Shown: in pieces, positions 1 through 6,649 of the stretch
Layout: every line of letters begins with the position of its first letter
Numbering within the stretch: position 1 is the first letter of the stretch
Source of the DNA: Zoogloeaceae bacterium
GTDB taxonomy: Bacteria > Pseudomonadota > Gammaproteobacteria > Burkholderiales > Rhodocyclaceae
Direction: 5' to 3'
Assembly: GCA_031290955.1 (NCBI GenBank)
Contig: JAISLJ010000075.1
Span: forward strand, 1 to 19,884
Length of the DNA: 19,884 bases
Notes under the pieces: model-generated
Database searches by the model: none
The model's input: the letters and a program-made list of their open reading frames with translations, nothing else
Told to the model about the DNA's origin: nothing
Made by a program: the position numbers and the translations under genes

Positions 1-46
1 AAAGCCTGGAAGAAATAAGCGTCGCTGCGCTCCGCAAGGAACAACT

Positions 47-95
47 CCCTCACCCGGCGCTTCGCGCCACCCTCTCCCGCCAAGCGGGCGAGGGT
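47..95. repeat. Short dispersed repeat with two hairpins
   Basis: The element begins ccctcaccc and contains two adjacent stem-loops. The first is ggcgc/gcgcc (56-60 with 64-68, loop ttc). The second is accctctcccgc (69-80) pairing with gcgggcgagggt (84-95) around a 3-base loop, with one mismatch. Sequences of this general CCCTCACCC...CTCTCCCGC...GAGGG form are known as dispersed intergenic repeats in many proteobacterial genomes; that identification is from memory. It sits immediately upstream of a transposase fragment and probably replaced or disrupted its 5' portion. Confidence 0.55.
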
Positions 96-101
96 AAGAA
101 T

Positions 102-326
102 ATGGGCGCATCGCGCCAAATGAGCGGCGAAGACCTGGAACAAACCCTGCTCCGATATGCCATGCTCTACAACGAACTCCTGCCCCAGTCCGCACTCAAC
201 AGCAAAACTCCCATGGACGCCATGAACATCTGGTATGCTTCCCCCCCTCAGATCTTCCTGCATCCGCCAGGATCGAATCGTCCGGGATGCGACAGTCCCT
301 CAGTCCCCGCTCTTCCGTTCCCCTGA
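102..326 (+). pseudogene. Transposase C-terminal fragment (IS481-like integrase core)
   Basis: The translated frame contains GEDLEQTLLRY, LYNELLPQSAL, SKTPMDAM and RPGCD. This order is typical of the last 60 or so residues of rve-type (IS481-like) transposases, where the end of the integrase core reads roughly RYxxLYNxxLPQSALxxKTPMxAMxxWY. Only this C-terminal piece is present: the catalytic DDE core would lie upstream, but the upstream sequence is instead a hairpin-forming dispersed repeat. The frame stays open back to the window edge, but the residues encoded by the repeat are not transposase-like, so the openness is probably accidental. The recognisable homology ends near 295, and the frame runs on to a stop at 324-326, overlapping the 3' end of the neighbouring minus-strand ATPase gene. 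It is best treated as a decayed, non-functional remnant. Confidence 0.6.
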
Positions 327-1202
327 TCCTGCGTAGTCGCGGGCGAATTGCCAGGCGATGCGACCGCTTCTTGCACCGCGGCCCAAGGCCCAATTGAGCG
401 CCTCCTGGCGGGCGGCGGCGATGGCGGATTCGGGAAAACCGAAATCGCGCAGCCAGTGGGCAACGATGGCAAGATAGGCGTCCTGATCGAATGGATAGAA
501 CGAAACCCACAGGCCAAAGCGTTCGGAAAGGGATATCTTCTCCTCGACGGCTTCGCCGGGATGGATTTCGCCCCCGGCGCGGGTGCTCTCCAGGTTTTCG
601 GAAAAATATTCGGGAATCAGGTGGCGGCGGTTGGAAGTGGCATAGATGAGGACGTTTTCCGGCGGTGCGGCAATCGAGCCATCCAGCACGGATTTCAGGG
701 CCTTGTAGGCGTTCTCGCCCGTCTCGAAGGAGAGGTCGTCGCAAAAGAGCAGGAATTTTTCCGCGCGTCCGGCCAGCCCATCCACGATCTCGGGCAGGTC
801 GACCAGATTTTCCTTGTCGACTTCGATCAGACGCAGGCCGTTGCCGGAAAACTCGTGCAAAAGCGCCTTGACGAGCGAGGATTTGCCCGAACCGCGCGCG
901 CCGGTCAAGAGCGCATTGTTCGCCGGGCGTCCGGCAACGAACTGGCGGGTGTTGGCGACAATGCGCGCCTTCTGCTCCTCGATGCCGACAAGATCGGCAA
1001 GACGGATGGGATGCGGATTTTCCACCGGCGCGAGAAAGCCGCGCTCCGCGCCTGCCGGGCGACGCCAGCGGCAGGCCACGACCCGGCGCCAGTCGGGTTC
1101 CTGCGCGGGCGGCGGCAAGCGCGATTCCAGGCGGGCAAGGAAGGCTTCGGCGTGTTCCAGCAGGCGTTCCAGCCGCGCGACGGTTTCCGGGGGCAAGGAC
1201 AT
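300..1202 (-). CDS. DUF815 family AAA-type ATPase
   Basis: The 300-residue product has a Walker A motif GARGSGKSS (residues 101-109), a Walker B-like LLFCDDLSFE (151-160) and a sensor-type ATSN (188-191). It closely resembles the DUF815 family, single-domain P-loop ATPases of about 280-300 residues common in proteobacteria and without an assigned cellular role. The helical N-terminus (about 1-60) precedes the ATPase core and there is no signal peptide or membrane segment, so it should be cytoplasmic. The start MSLPPE was chosen because it gives normal family length; the same frame stays open far upstream, but that part is antisense to mltA and not protein-like. No strong Shine-Dalgarno is visible. 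It is transcribed divergently from mltA across a 126-bp gap. The family assignment is firm; the function is unknown. Confidence 0.88.
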   Translation of the reverse strand: MSLPPETVARLERLLEHAEAFLARLESRLPPPAQEPDWRRVVACRWRRPAGAERGFLAPVENPHPIRLADLVGIEEQKARIVANTRQFVAGRPANNALLTGARGSGKSSLVKALLHEFSGNGLRLIEVDKENLVDLPEIVDGLAGRAEKFLLFCDDLSFETGENAYKALKSVLDGSIAAPPENVLIYATSNRRHLIPEYFSENLESTRAGGEIHPGEAVEEKISLSERFGLWVSFYPFDQDAYLAIVAHWLRDFGFPESAIAAARQEALNWALGRGARSGRIAWQFARDYAGSGERKSGD

Positions 1203-1246
1203 GGCATTGGGACCCAAATTGAAAATGGAAAATGCCCGGAGGCGGT

Positions 1247-1252
1247 TATACT
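1247..1252 (+). promoter_or_regulatory. Candidate -10 element for mltA
   Basis: TATACT lies in the divergent gap between the DUF815 ATPase gene and mltA, about 77 bases before the mltA start. It differs from the consensus TATAAT at one position. A TTGAAA sits at 1219-1224, but the spacing to it is 22 bases, too long for a normal -35, so only the -10 is well supported. Confidence 0.25.
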
Positions 1253-1328
1253 TGGCGAGGCGCGATTCTAACAGCAGAATTCCCGCTCTTGTTGAATCGT
1301 TTTTCATTCCTTCTCCCGGCCCGATTCC

Positions 1329-2717
1329 ATGTCCAGACGCGCATTTCTTCCCCGGCACCGGCGCTTCCTGCCGCGCATCGTCCTTTCGCTCGCCCTCCTC
1401 TCTTCCTGTTCGCTCCATGATTCCTGCGTCGCGCCGGAACCCGCGCCTGTCCAGCAGGCCGTCTGTCCGCCCGCGCCCGTCTGCGCGCCGCAGGCGCAAG
1501 CGACGCCGCCATCGACGCCGCAAGTGCCGCGGCTGGAGGCTGGAACCTGGGATGATCTCGTCGGCTGGCGGGAGGAACGTTTCACGGAAGCCTGGGGGGC
1601 GTTCCGCGAATCCTGCCGGAAACTTTCCGGTCGCGAGGAGGGCGGCGCGGATTGGCGTGGCGTCTGCGCGGCGGCAGAGGCGGTCGATCCACTGGACGAC
1701 AAGGCCATCCGCGCTTTCTTCGAGGCGCGTTTCCTCCCCCATGCCGCCGTGGAGGCGGATGGACGGCGGGACGGCCTCATCACCGGCTATTACGAGCCGC
1801 TGATCCGGGGCCGCCGCGCGCGTGACGCCCAGAACACGGTGCCGGTGCTGGGCGTGCCCGCCGACCTGCTCATCATCGAACTGGGCGACCTCTACCCGGA
1901 CCTCAAGCATCGTCGCCTGCGCGGCCGACTGGCGGGCAACCGGGTGCTGCCCTACTGGAGCCGGGAAGAAATCGATGCGCGGCTGGAAACCCTGCCGCAG
2001 CACGAATGGCCGGGGAAACCGCTGCTCTGGGTGCAAGACCCGGTGGAATTCTTCTACCTGCAAATCCAGGGTTCTGGCCGGGTAGAACTGCCCGACGGCA
2101 GCCGGGTGCGAATCGGCTATGCCGAGCAGAACGGGCATCCCTACGCCTCCATTGGCCGTCTTCTGGTCGAGGCGGGGGAACTGAAGCCGGAAGAAGCCTC
2201 CATGCAGGGCATCCAGCTCTGGGGCCGGACGCATCCCGAACGCCTGCGCGCCCTCCTGAACCGGAATCCGAGCTATGTGTTTTTCCGGGTGCAGGAGCAT
2301 TCCGAAGGCGGCCCCATCGGCGCGTTGGGCGTGCCGCTCACGCCGGGGCGCAGTCTGGCCGTCGATCCGCGCTACATTCCCCTGGGCGCGCCGGTGTGGT
2401 TGCAAACGAGCTATCCCAACCGCCCGCAACCCTTGCGCCGCCTCATGCTGGCGCAGGATACCGGCGGCGCGATCAAGGGCGGCGCGCGCGCCGATTTCTT
2501 CTGGGGCTTTGGCAAGGCTGCGGGCGAAGAGGCCGGGCGCATGCGCCAGGAAGGTCGCCTGTGGGTGCTCCTACCCAAAGCCAAAGAGGTGAAGGAACAA
2601 CCATCATCCCGCCTAGAGCCGACGCACAAAACACGCTCGCCCACCGTCTTCACGGCGATTCCCGCAAAGGATGGGCGCGCCCGGCCAGAGCGCCCCGAGG
2701 TTTCCACGGACGAATGA
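1329..2717 (+). CDS. mltA: Membrane-bound lytic murein transglycosylase A (MltA), lipoprotein
   Basis: This 462-residue protein is an outer-membrane lytic transglycosylase that cleaves the MurNAc-GlcNAc bond of peptidoglycan with formation of a 1,6-anhydro end. The N-terminus is basic, then hydrophobic, and ends in a lipobox LSSC (residues 24-27), with C27 the expected lipidation site. A proline- and cysteine-rich linker (about 28-65) leads into the MltA domain, which contains GYYEP and FFYLQIQGSGRV. The C-terminal 3D-type segment contains AQDTGGAIKGGARADFFWG (from residue 375), with conserved aspartates D377 and D389 among the candidate catalytic residues. The tail after about residue 415 is low-complexity and not conserved. 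No clear Shine-Dalgarno precedes the chosen ATG, but it gives a proper signal peptide. The nadM start follows after 6 bases, so the two are probably cotranscribed. Confidence 0.93.
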   Translation: MSRRAFLPRHRRFLPRIVLSLALLSSCSLHDSCVAPEPAPVQQAVCPPAPVCAPQAQATPPSTPQVPRLEAGTWDDLVGWREERFTEAWGAFRESCRKLSGREEGGADWRGVCAAAEAVDPLDDKAIRAFFEARFLPHAAVEADGRRDGLITGYYEPLIRGRRARDAQNTVPVLGVPADLLIIELGDLYPDLKHRRLRGRLAGNRVLPYWSREEIDARLETLPQHEWPGKPLLWVQDPVEFFYLQIQGSGRVELPDGSRVRIGYAEQNGHPYASIGRLLVEAGELKPEEASMQGIQLWGRTHPERLRALLNRNPSYVFFRVQEHSEGGPIGALGVPLTPGRSLAVDPRYIPLGAPVWLQTSYPNRPQPLRRLMLAQDTGGAIKGGARADFFWGFGKAAGEEAGRMRQEGRLWVLLPKAKEVKEQPSSRLEPTHKTRSPTVFTAIPAKDGRARPERPEVSTDE

Positions 2718-2723
2718 ACAGCG

Positions 2724-3770
2724 ATGAATGCTTCTCCCCTTCATGACGCAGCGGTATTGATTGGCCGTTTCCAGCCCTTCCACAACGGGCACGCCGCCCT
2801 GCTGAAAGCGGCGCTCGGCAAGGCGGAGCGGGTGTGTATCATGCTCGGTTCCTCCTTTCAGGCGCGTAACGCCAAGAATCCTTTTACCTGGGAAGAGCGC
2901 GCCGCGATGATCGGCCTGTGCCTTGAAGAAGCCGACATGAAGCGGGTAGCCTTCCTGCCGGTACGCGACTATTATGACGACCAGCGTTGGGCGAAGGCGG
3001 TCGAACAGGGTGTGCTCGCCCAGTTGAAGCGCATGCAGTTGCGCAAGAAATCACCGCGCGTCGCGCTCATCGGTTTTCACAAGGACGCTTCCAGCGAGTA
3101 TCTCCGGCGTTTTCCGCGCTGGGATTTCATCGGCATGGAGCGACAAGGTGAGATCGATGCCACCAGTGTGCGCCGGATCTACTTCGACCTGCGCAGTTTC
3201 CGGGTCGTCGCGGCGCTCTACAAGGGGCTGCTGCCGGATGCCGTCACGGTGTACCTGCGCGGCTGGTCACAGCTTTCCGCCTACCCTGTCATGCGCGCCG
3301 AACACCATGCCATTGAGGAATACCGCAAGAAATGGGGCGGCGGCCCCTTTGTCACGGTGGATGCCCTGGTGACTGCCGCAGGGCATGTTCTCCTGATTCG
3401 CCGTGGACGCGGCCCAGGGCATGGCTTGTGGGCACTCCCCGGCGGCTTCCTGGAAGGCCGGGAGCGGCTGGCGCAGGGCGCGATGCGGGAATTGCGCGAG
3501 GAAACCGGCCTGGACCTTGCCAGGGCGGATTTCACGGCCACCCTGAAAACCGTGACCGTTTTCGACCACCCGGATCGCAGCCAGCGTGGCCGCGTCATCA
3601 CCCATGTCCATTGGTTCGACCTGAAGCGGGAAACCCTGCCCGAAGTCACCGGCGCCGACGACGCCGCGCTCGCCAAATGGGTTCCGATCACCCAATTGCC
3701 CGCGCTGGAAGCCGAATGCTTTGAAGATCACTTTCACATCCTCGACCATTTTCTGGGGATCACGGGATAA
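2724..3770 (+). CDS. nadM: Bifunctional NMN adenylyltransferase / Nudix hydrolase (NadM-Nudix)
   Basis: The 348-residue protein fuses two enzymes of NAD metabolism. Residues about 8-175 form an archaeal-type NMN adenylyltransferase, which joins NMN and ATP to make NAD; they carry the nucleotidyltransferase motif GRFQPFHNGH (14-23) and the C-terminal motif IDATSVR (144-150). Residues about 205-345 form a Nudix domain with a complete Nudix box from G241 to L263 (G-x5-E-x7-RELREETGL), expected to hydrolyse ADP-ribose or a related nucleotide. This two-domain order is known from cyanobacteria and several proteobacteria. The gene starts 6 bases after the mltA stop. It is one of three NAD/ADP-ribose genes in the window, together with the NudF-like gene and nadE. 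Confidence 0.93.
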   Translation: MNASPLHDAAVLIGRFQPFHNGHAALLKAALGKAERVCIMLGSSFQARNAKNPFTWEERAAMIGLCLEEADMKRVAFLPVRDYYDDQRWAKAVEQGVLAQLKRMQLRKKSPRVALIGFHKDASSEYLRRFPRWDFIGMERQGEIDATSVRRIYFDLRSFRVVAALYKGLLPDAVTVYLRGWSQLSAYPVMRAEHHAIEEYRKKWGGGPFVTVDALVTAAGHVLLIRRGRGPGHGLWALPGGFLEGRERLAQGAMRELREETGLDLARADFTATLKTVTVFDHPDRSQRGRVITHVHWFDLKRETLPEVTGADDAALAKWVPITQLPALEAECFEDHFHILDHFLGITG

Positions 3771-3837
3771 ACGCGATCAACGCACAGGGGGAACCGAACG
3801 TTCTCCGCTGACCGAAAGTCGCCTTTTCATTCCATCT

Positions 3838-3883
3838 CCCTTCAGGCATGGGTATCTACATGTCAACACCTATACCTGAAGGG
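3838..3883. terminator. Long imperfect inverted repeat between convergent genes
   Basis: A perfect 9-bp arm cccttcagg (3838-3846) pairs with cctgaaggg (3875-3883). The stem continues inward through most of 3848-3855 with 3866-3873, including one G-U pair and an internal mismatch, leaving a short loop. It lies between the convergent nadM and NudF-like genes, ending 2 bases before the latter's stop codon. The position suggests a shared, bidirectional terminator. Neither strand has a run of T after the stem, so it is not a textbook intrinsic terminator. Confidence 0.45.
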
Positions 3884-3885
3884 GG

Positions 3886-4473
3886 CTAGTCCGCCTTGTT
3901 TTCGGGGGGATTTTCCTTTTGGCGCAGTTCGGCGAGGTAGAGGGCGGAAAGGGTTTTGGCGTCCGTGATTGCGCCGGAACGGATGGCCGCGTGCAGGGCG
4001 GCGCAGGACATGGGAAAGGTCTCCAGGAATTCCCCGGCGTCGAGTTGGGGCGCGGAGACACGTTCCAGGGCGCGGGCCAGGAAGATGTCGATCTGTTCGT
4101 TGGCATAGCCAATGGCCGGATGGATGATCCCCAGATGTTCCCAGACCCCGGCGGCGTAGCCGGTCTCTTCGAGCAGTTCGCGCCGGGCGGCGGCTTCCGC
4201 CGTCTCGCCGGGATCGCGCTTGCCTGCGGGGAACTCGAAGAACACCTGTCCAACCGGGTAGCGGAATTGCCGTTCCAGCAGCAGGTCGCCATTTTCGAGA
4301 ACAGGAACGATTGCCACCGCGCCCGGATGCAGGATGTATTCGCGGAAAGCCTGCGCGCCGTCCGGCAGGCGCACCTGGTCGCGGCGCACCGTCAGGAGGC
4401 GGCCGCGATAGACCTCCTCCGAAGCTAGCCGGGTTTCGCGCAGATGCGCGTCAGCGTCATGGTCATTGCACAT
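3886..4473 (-). CDS. nudF: Nudix hydrolase, ADP-ribose pyrophosphatase type
   Basis: The 195-residue protein has a full Nudix box from G84 to Y106 (G-x5-E at E90, then RELLEETGY), the metal-binding signature of pyrophosphatases. The surrounding HPGAVAIVPVLENG, LLERQFRYPVG and FFEFPAGK segments are characteristic of the ADP-ribose pyrophosphatase branch, which splits ADP-ribose into AMP and ribose-5-phosphate. The start was placed at MCNDHD because AAGGAG precedes it with a spacing of about 8; the open frame extends further upstream, but there it overlaps the LRV gene and is not Nudix-like. It lies 32 bases downstream of the LRV gene on the same strand, so the two are probably one transcript. 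The exact substrate could be another nucleotide sugar. Confidence 0.88.
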   Translation of the reverse strand: MCNDHDADAHLRETRLASEEVYRGRLLTVRRDQVRLPDGAQAFREYILHPGAVAIVPVLENGDLLLERQFRYPVGQVFFEFPAGKRDPGETAEAAARRELLEETGYAAGVWEHLGIIHPAIGYANEQIDIFLARALERVSAPQLDAGEFLETFPMSCAALHAAIRSGAITDAKTLSALYLAELRQKENPPENKAD

Positions 4474-4505
4474 GGGGAAAACTCCTTTGTCGTCATTTTC
4501 GGGTT

Positions 4506-5303
4506 TCATGCGGGGGGAAACGTTTCGCTTTCCCCTGCCCCGCCGATCATACTGCCTTCCAAAAGCGTGTGCACCGCGTTGCGAATTTCCGGTTCCGGGT
4601 CGGCAAGCAAGGGGATCAGGCGGGGACGCGGGGCGCGAGGGAGCGCAGCGAGGCGCACCCACCATTCCGGGTCGGCGAGGAAATGCGCCGCCAATTCCGG
4701 CAGGGCGCGACTGGCCACGAGGGCGCGGATTTCCGGCTCCGGATCGTCGCGCAAGAGGGAAAGCGCAAAAGCAGGCAAGCGGCGGGCCACGGCTTTGCGG
4801 ACTTCCCGCTCAGGGTCGCGCGCCAGGCGCGTCAATTGCCCGTGCGGCAGGCGCTTTGCGAGCGTCACCCGCACCAGATAATCCGGATCGCCCACGAGCA
4901 GGAGGAGGTTTTCGGGCGGCAGGCGCAGCGCGACGCTCAGACGCACTTCGCGGTCCGGGTCACGCGCCATGTCGATCAGGCTTTGCAGCGGCAGACGGCT
5001 TGCCACCACGCGGCGCACCACTTCATCCGGATCGCGCCGCAGCGGGAGAATGGCGGCAAGCGGCGCATAGCGGCAGGCGATGGCACGACGCTCCCAAAAG
5101 GCGTCGGCAAGGAACTTTCCGGCTTCCTGCGGATGTCGGCGCAAAAAACGGTCGATCTGGCGACCACTTTGCGCGCACACACAAATGTCGCCTGGCGCGC
5201 ACCTGCCTCGGGAGGGCCAGGCATCCCGCGCATAGGCGCAGGCGAACGCGACGCAAGGCGCAGTTTCGTCCAGCGGCGCGGAAAAGGGAGGATTTGTCGG
5301 CAT
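4506..5303 (-). CDS. Leucine-rich-repeat-variant (LRV) protein with cysteine-rich Fe-S type N-terminus
   Basis: This 265-residue protein has two parts. The N-terminal part (about 15-80) carries cysteines C17, C22, C35, C41, C43 and C77, in an arrangement resembling the 4Fe-4S domain of the Azotobacter vinelandii LRV protein. The rest is a solenoid of about seven 24-residue units, each beginning (R/G/D/A)DPxxxVR or DPEPEIR and ending in a short leucine-rich helix, for example RDPDREVRLSVALRLP. LRV units are alternating helical repeats that usually mediate protein contacts. No enzyme motif, signal peptide or membrane segment is seen. The ATG at 5303 has no clear Shine-Dalgarno, so an alternative start is possible. 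It is followed 32 bases later by the NudF-like gene. The family is well supported; the biological role is not known. Confidence 0.82.
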   Translation of the reverse strand: MPTNPPFSAPLDETAPCVAFACAYARDAWPSRGRCAPGDICVCAQSGRQIDRFLRRHPQEAGKFLADAFWERRAIACRYAPLAAILPLRRDPDEVVRRVVASRLPLQSLIDMARDPDREVRLSVALRLPPENLLLLVGDPDYLVRVTLAKRLPHGQLTRLARDPEREVRKAVARRLPAFALSLLRDDPEPEIRALVASRALPELAAHFLADPEWWVRLAALPRAPRPRLIPLLADPEPEIRNAVHTLLEGSMIGGAGESETFPPA

Positions 5304-5592
5304 GGCAAATTGTCAGGTTCGAGTCCAAGACGAAGAGCACAAGCACGAATTGCGCCGGGAATTGGCGTTTTATACGCCGGGGCGTCCGTTATTCGGATTT
5401 CACCGCGTCAGTTGCTCCGGGGCAAGCGAGCGCGTGTCGTTCACGGCTGCGTCGTGCACCCGGATGCCGCTCTCTCCAACGGAGTCGGTATGTGTCACGT
5501 TCCGCTGTGTGATTCCCGTGATTCAGCCGCGACCCGTCGCGCAGGCACAGCACCACGCGCCGTGTCCAGACAATTGCCGTCCGCCAGGACAC
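5304..5592. other. Intergenic gap between htpX and the LRV gene
   Basis: There is no convincing gene in these 289 bases. On the minus strand the frame immediately after the htpX stop stays open for 67 codons, but its arginine-rich product looks like non-coding GC-rich sequence. A small hairpin ggcgt/acgcc (5364-5378) carries TATAAA on the minus strand at 5369-5374, which could be a -10 element for the LRV gene, but no matching -35 is evident. A 6-base inverted repeat gtgtcc/ggacac lies just beyond the htpX stop. Confidence 0.4.
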
Positions 5593-6468
5593 CTAGGACT
5601 GGTTGTTGGAGAGGGCGGCGATGCGGGTTTCGAGGGGAGGGTGGGTGGCGAAGAGTGCGGAGAGCTTGCCGCCGAAAATGCCGGAAGCCTGCATGCTTTC
5701 CGGCAGGGGCGCGGGATGCAGGTTTCCCAGGCGGCGCAGCGCCGAAATCATGGATTGCGGCTGGCCCAGATAGGCGGCGCTCCCCGCGTCGGCACGGAAT
5801 TCGCGCTGACGGGAGAACCAGGCGACAATGGCGCTGGCGAGAATGCCCAGGACAACCTGCATGACGATGACCGTGACCATATAGCCCGCGCCGCCGCTGC
5901 GCTCCGACTTGAGGATCACCCGGTCGACCACATAGCCGATCACCCGCGCCAGGAAAAAGACGAAGGTATTGACCACGCCCTGGATCAGGGTGAGCGTCAC
6001 CATGTCGCCATTGGCGACGTGCGCGACCTCATGCCCAAGCACCGCTTCCACCTCGCTGCGGGTCATGCCATCCAGCAACCCCGTCGAGACCGCCACCAGT
6101 GCCGCGTCACGCCGCGCGCCCGTGGCAAAGGCATTGGGCACGCCCTCGTAGATGGCGACTTCCGGCATGCCGATGCCAGCGCGTCCGGCAAGCCGCTCGA
6201 CGGTTCGGAGAAGCCAGACTTCGGTCTCGTTGCGGGGCTGCCGCGGATCAATGACCCGCGCCCCGACCGAATGCTTGGCGATCAGCTTGGAGAGAAAGAG
6301 CGAGATGAGCGCCCCGCCGAAACCGAACACCGCTGACACAAGCAGAAGCGCCAGAAGATTCAGCCCTCCTTGGGTCAGATAGCGGTCAATGCCCAGAAGC
6401 ATGCACACAATGGACAATACCACCATGATGGCGAGATTGGTCAATACCAGCAAAACGATCCGTTTCAT
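5593..6468 (-). CDS. htpX: Heat-shock membrane metalloprotease HtpX (M48 family)
   Basis: The 291-residue protein is an inner-membrane zinc endopeptidase involved in quality control of damaged membrane proteins. It has two N-terminal hydrophobic segments (about 4-26 and 34-62), the zinc-binding motif HEVAH (146-150), the third ligand region REFRADAGSA (E223), and a further pair of hydrophobic segments between (about 156-185 and 195-218). Its length is normal for the family. The start MKRIVLL is supported by AAGGAG six bases upstream; the frame continues upstream but is not protein-like. The gene has its own upstream heat-shock type promoter and so is probably expressed independently of nadE. 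Conservation is high and the identification secure. Confidence 0.95.
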   Translation of the reverse strand: MKRIVLLVLTNLAIMVVLSIVCMLLGIDRYLTQGGLNLLALLLVSAVFGFGGALISLFLSKLIAKHSVGARVIDPRQPRNETEVWLLRTVERLAGRAGIGMPEVAIYEGVPNAFATGARRDAALVAVSTGLLDGMTRSEVEAVLGHEVAHVANGDMVTLTLIQGVVNTFVFFLARVIGYVVDRVILKSERSGGAGYMVTVIVMQVVLGILASAIVAWFSRQREFRADAGSAAYLGQPQSMISALRRLGNLHPAPLPESMQASGIFGGKLSALFATHPPLETRIAALSNNQS

Positions 6469-6493
6469 GAAAGACTCCTTGTTTCCTGTAATC

Positions 6494-6534
6494 CCCGGCT
6501 CCTTGCCGGGACGTGAGACATCGCGCCTGCGCGA
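6494..6534 (-). promoter_or_regulatory. Two hairpins in the htpX 5' leader
   Basis: Two stem-loops lie between the predicted htpX promoter and its start. One is tcgcgc/gcgcga (6521-6526 with 6529-6534). The other is cccgg/ccggg (6494-6498 with 6506-6510). In the mRNA sense the loop of the second hairpin carries AAGGAG (6500-6505), an extra copy of the Shine-Dalgarno sequence actually used at 6475-6480. The structures are visible in the sequence; any regulatory effect is inference. Confidence 0.35.
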
Positions 6535-6544
6535 CACAGACACA

Positions 6545-6573
6545 ATATGGCGTAACACACTCTTTTTTTCAAG
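6545..6573 (-). promoter_or_regulatory. Sigma-32 (RpoH) type promoter for htpX
   Basis: On the minus strand the -35 element CTTGAAA (6567-6573) is separated by 14 bases from CGCCATAT (6545-6552). The established RpoH consensus is CTTGAAA followed 11-16 bases later by CCCCATNT, so the -35 matches fully and the -10 in seven of eight positions. The -10 lies about 76 bases before the htpX start codon, and htpX is a known heat-shock gene in E. coli. Confidence 0.78.
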
Positions 6574-6628
6574 CCCCGCGCACCATAAAACTTTGTTGCA
6601 AGCGAGCGCGGCGAAGAAGCCCTGATTG

Positions 6629-6642
6629 GGCGCATTCGCGCC
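6629..6642 (-). terminator. Small hairpin after nadE
   Basis: The stem ggcgc/gcgcc with loop of four bases lies 8 bases after the nadE stop codon and upstream of the htpX promoter. It could contribute to termination of nadE transcription, but it is short and has no T-run. Confidence 0.2.
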
Positions 6643-6649
6643 GGGGAGA

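Noticed and set aside
1203..2429. Long open frame continuous with the DUF815 gene on the minus strand, antisense to mltA
   Set aside because: It arises from high GC content opposite a well-supported mltA; the family-like protein starts only at 1202.
4590..5060. Periodic sequence that could suggest a tandem DNA repeat or CRISPR-like array
   Set aside because: The roughly 72-base periodicity is explained by the 24-residue LRV protein repeats; the units are degenerate at the DNA level and lack identical repeats with unique spacers.
5316..5326. ggttcgagtcc, resembling the T-arm of a tRNA
   Set aside because: The flanking bases do not form a T-stem, and no anticodon arm, D-arm or acceptor stem can be drawn around it.
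5389..5592. 67-codon frame starting directly after the htpX stop
   Set aside because: It is the same frame as htpX read past its stop, is arginine-rich, has no ribosome binding site and resembles no known protein.
4311..5864. Long plus-strand open frame opposite the nudF and LRV genes
   Set aside because: It has no recognisable motif and spans two convincing minus-strand genes; it is an antisense artefact of GC-rich codons.
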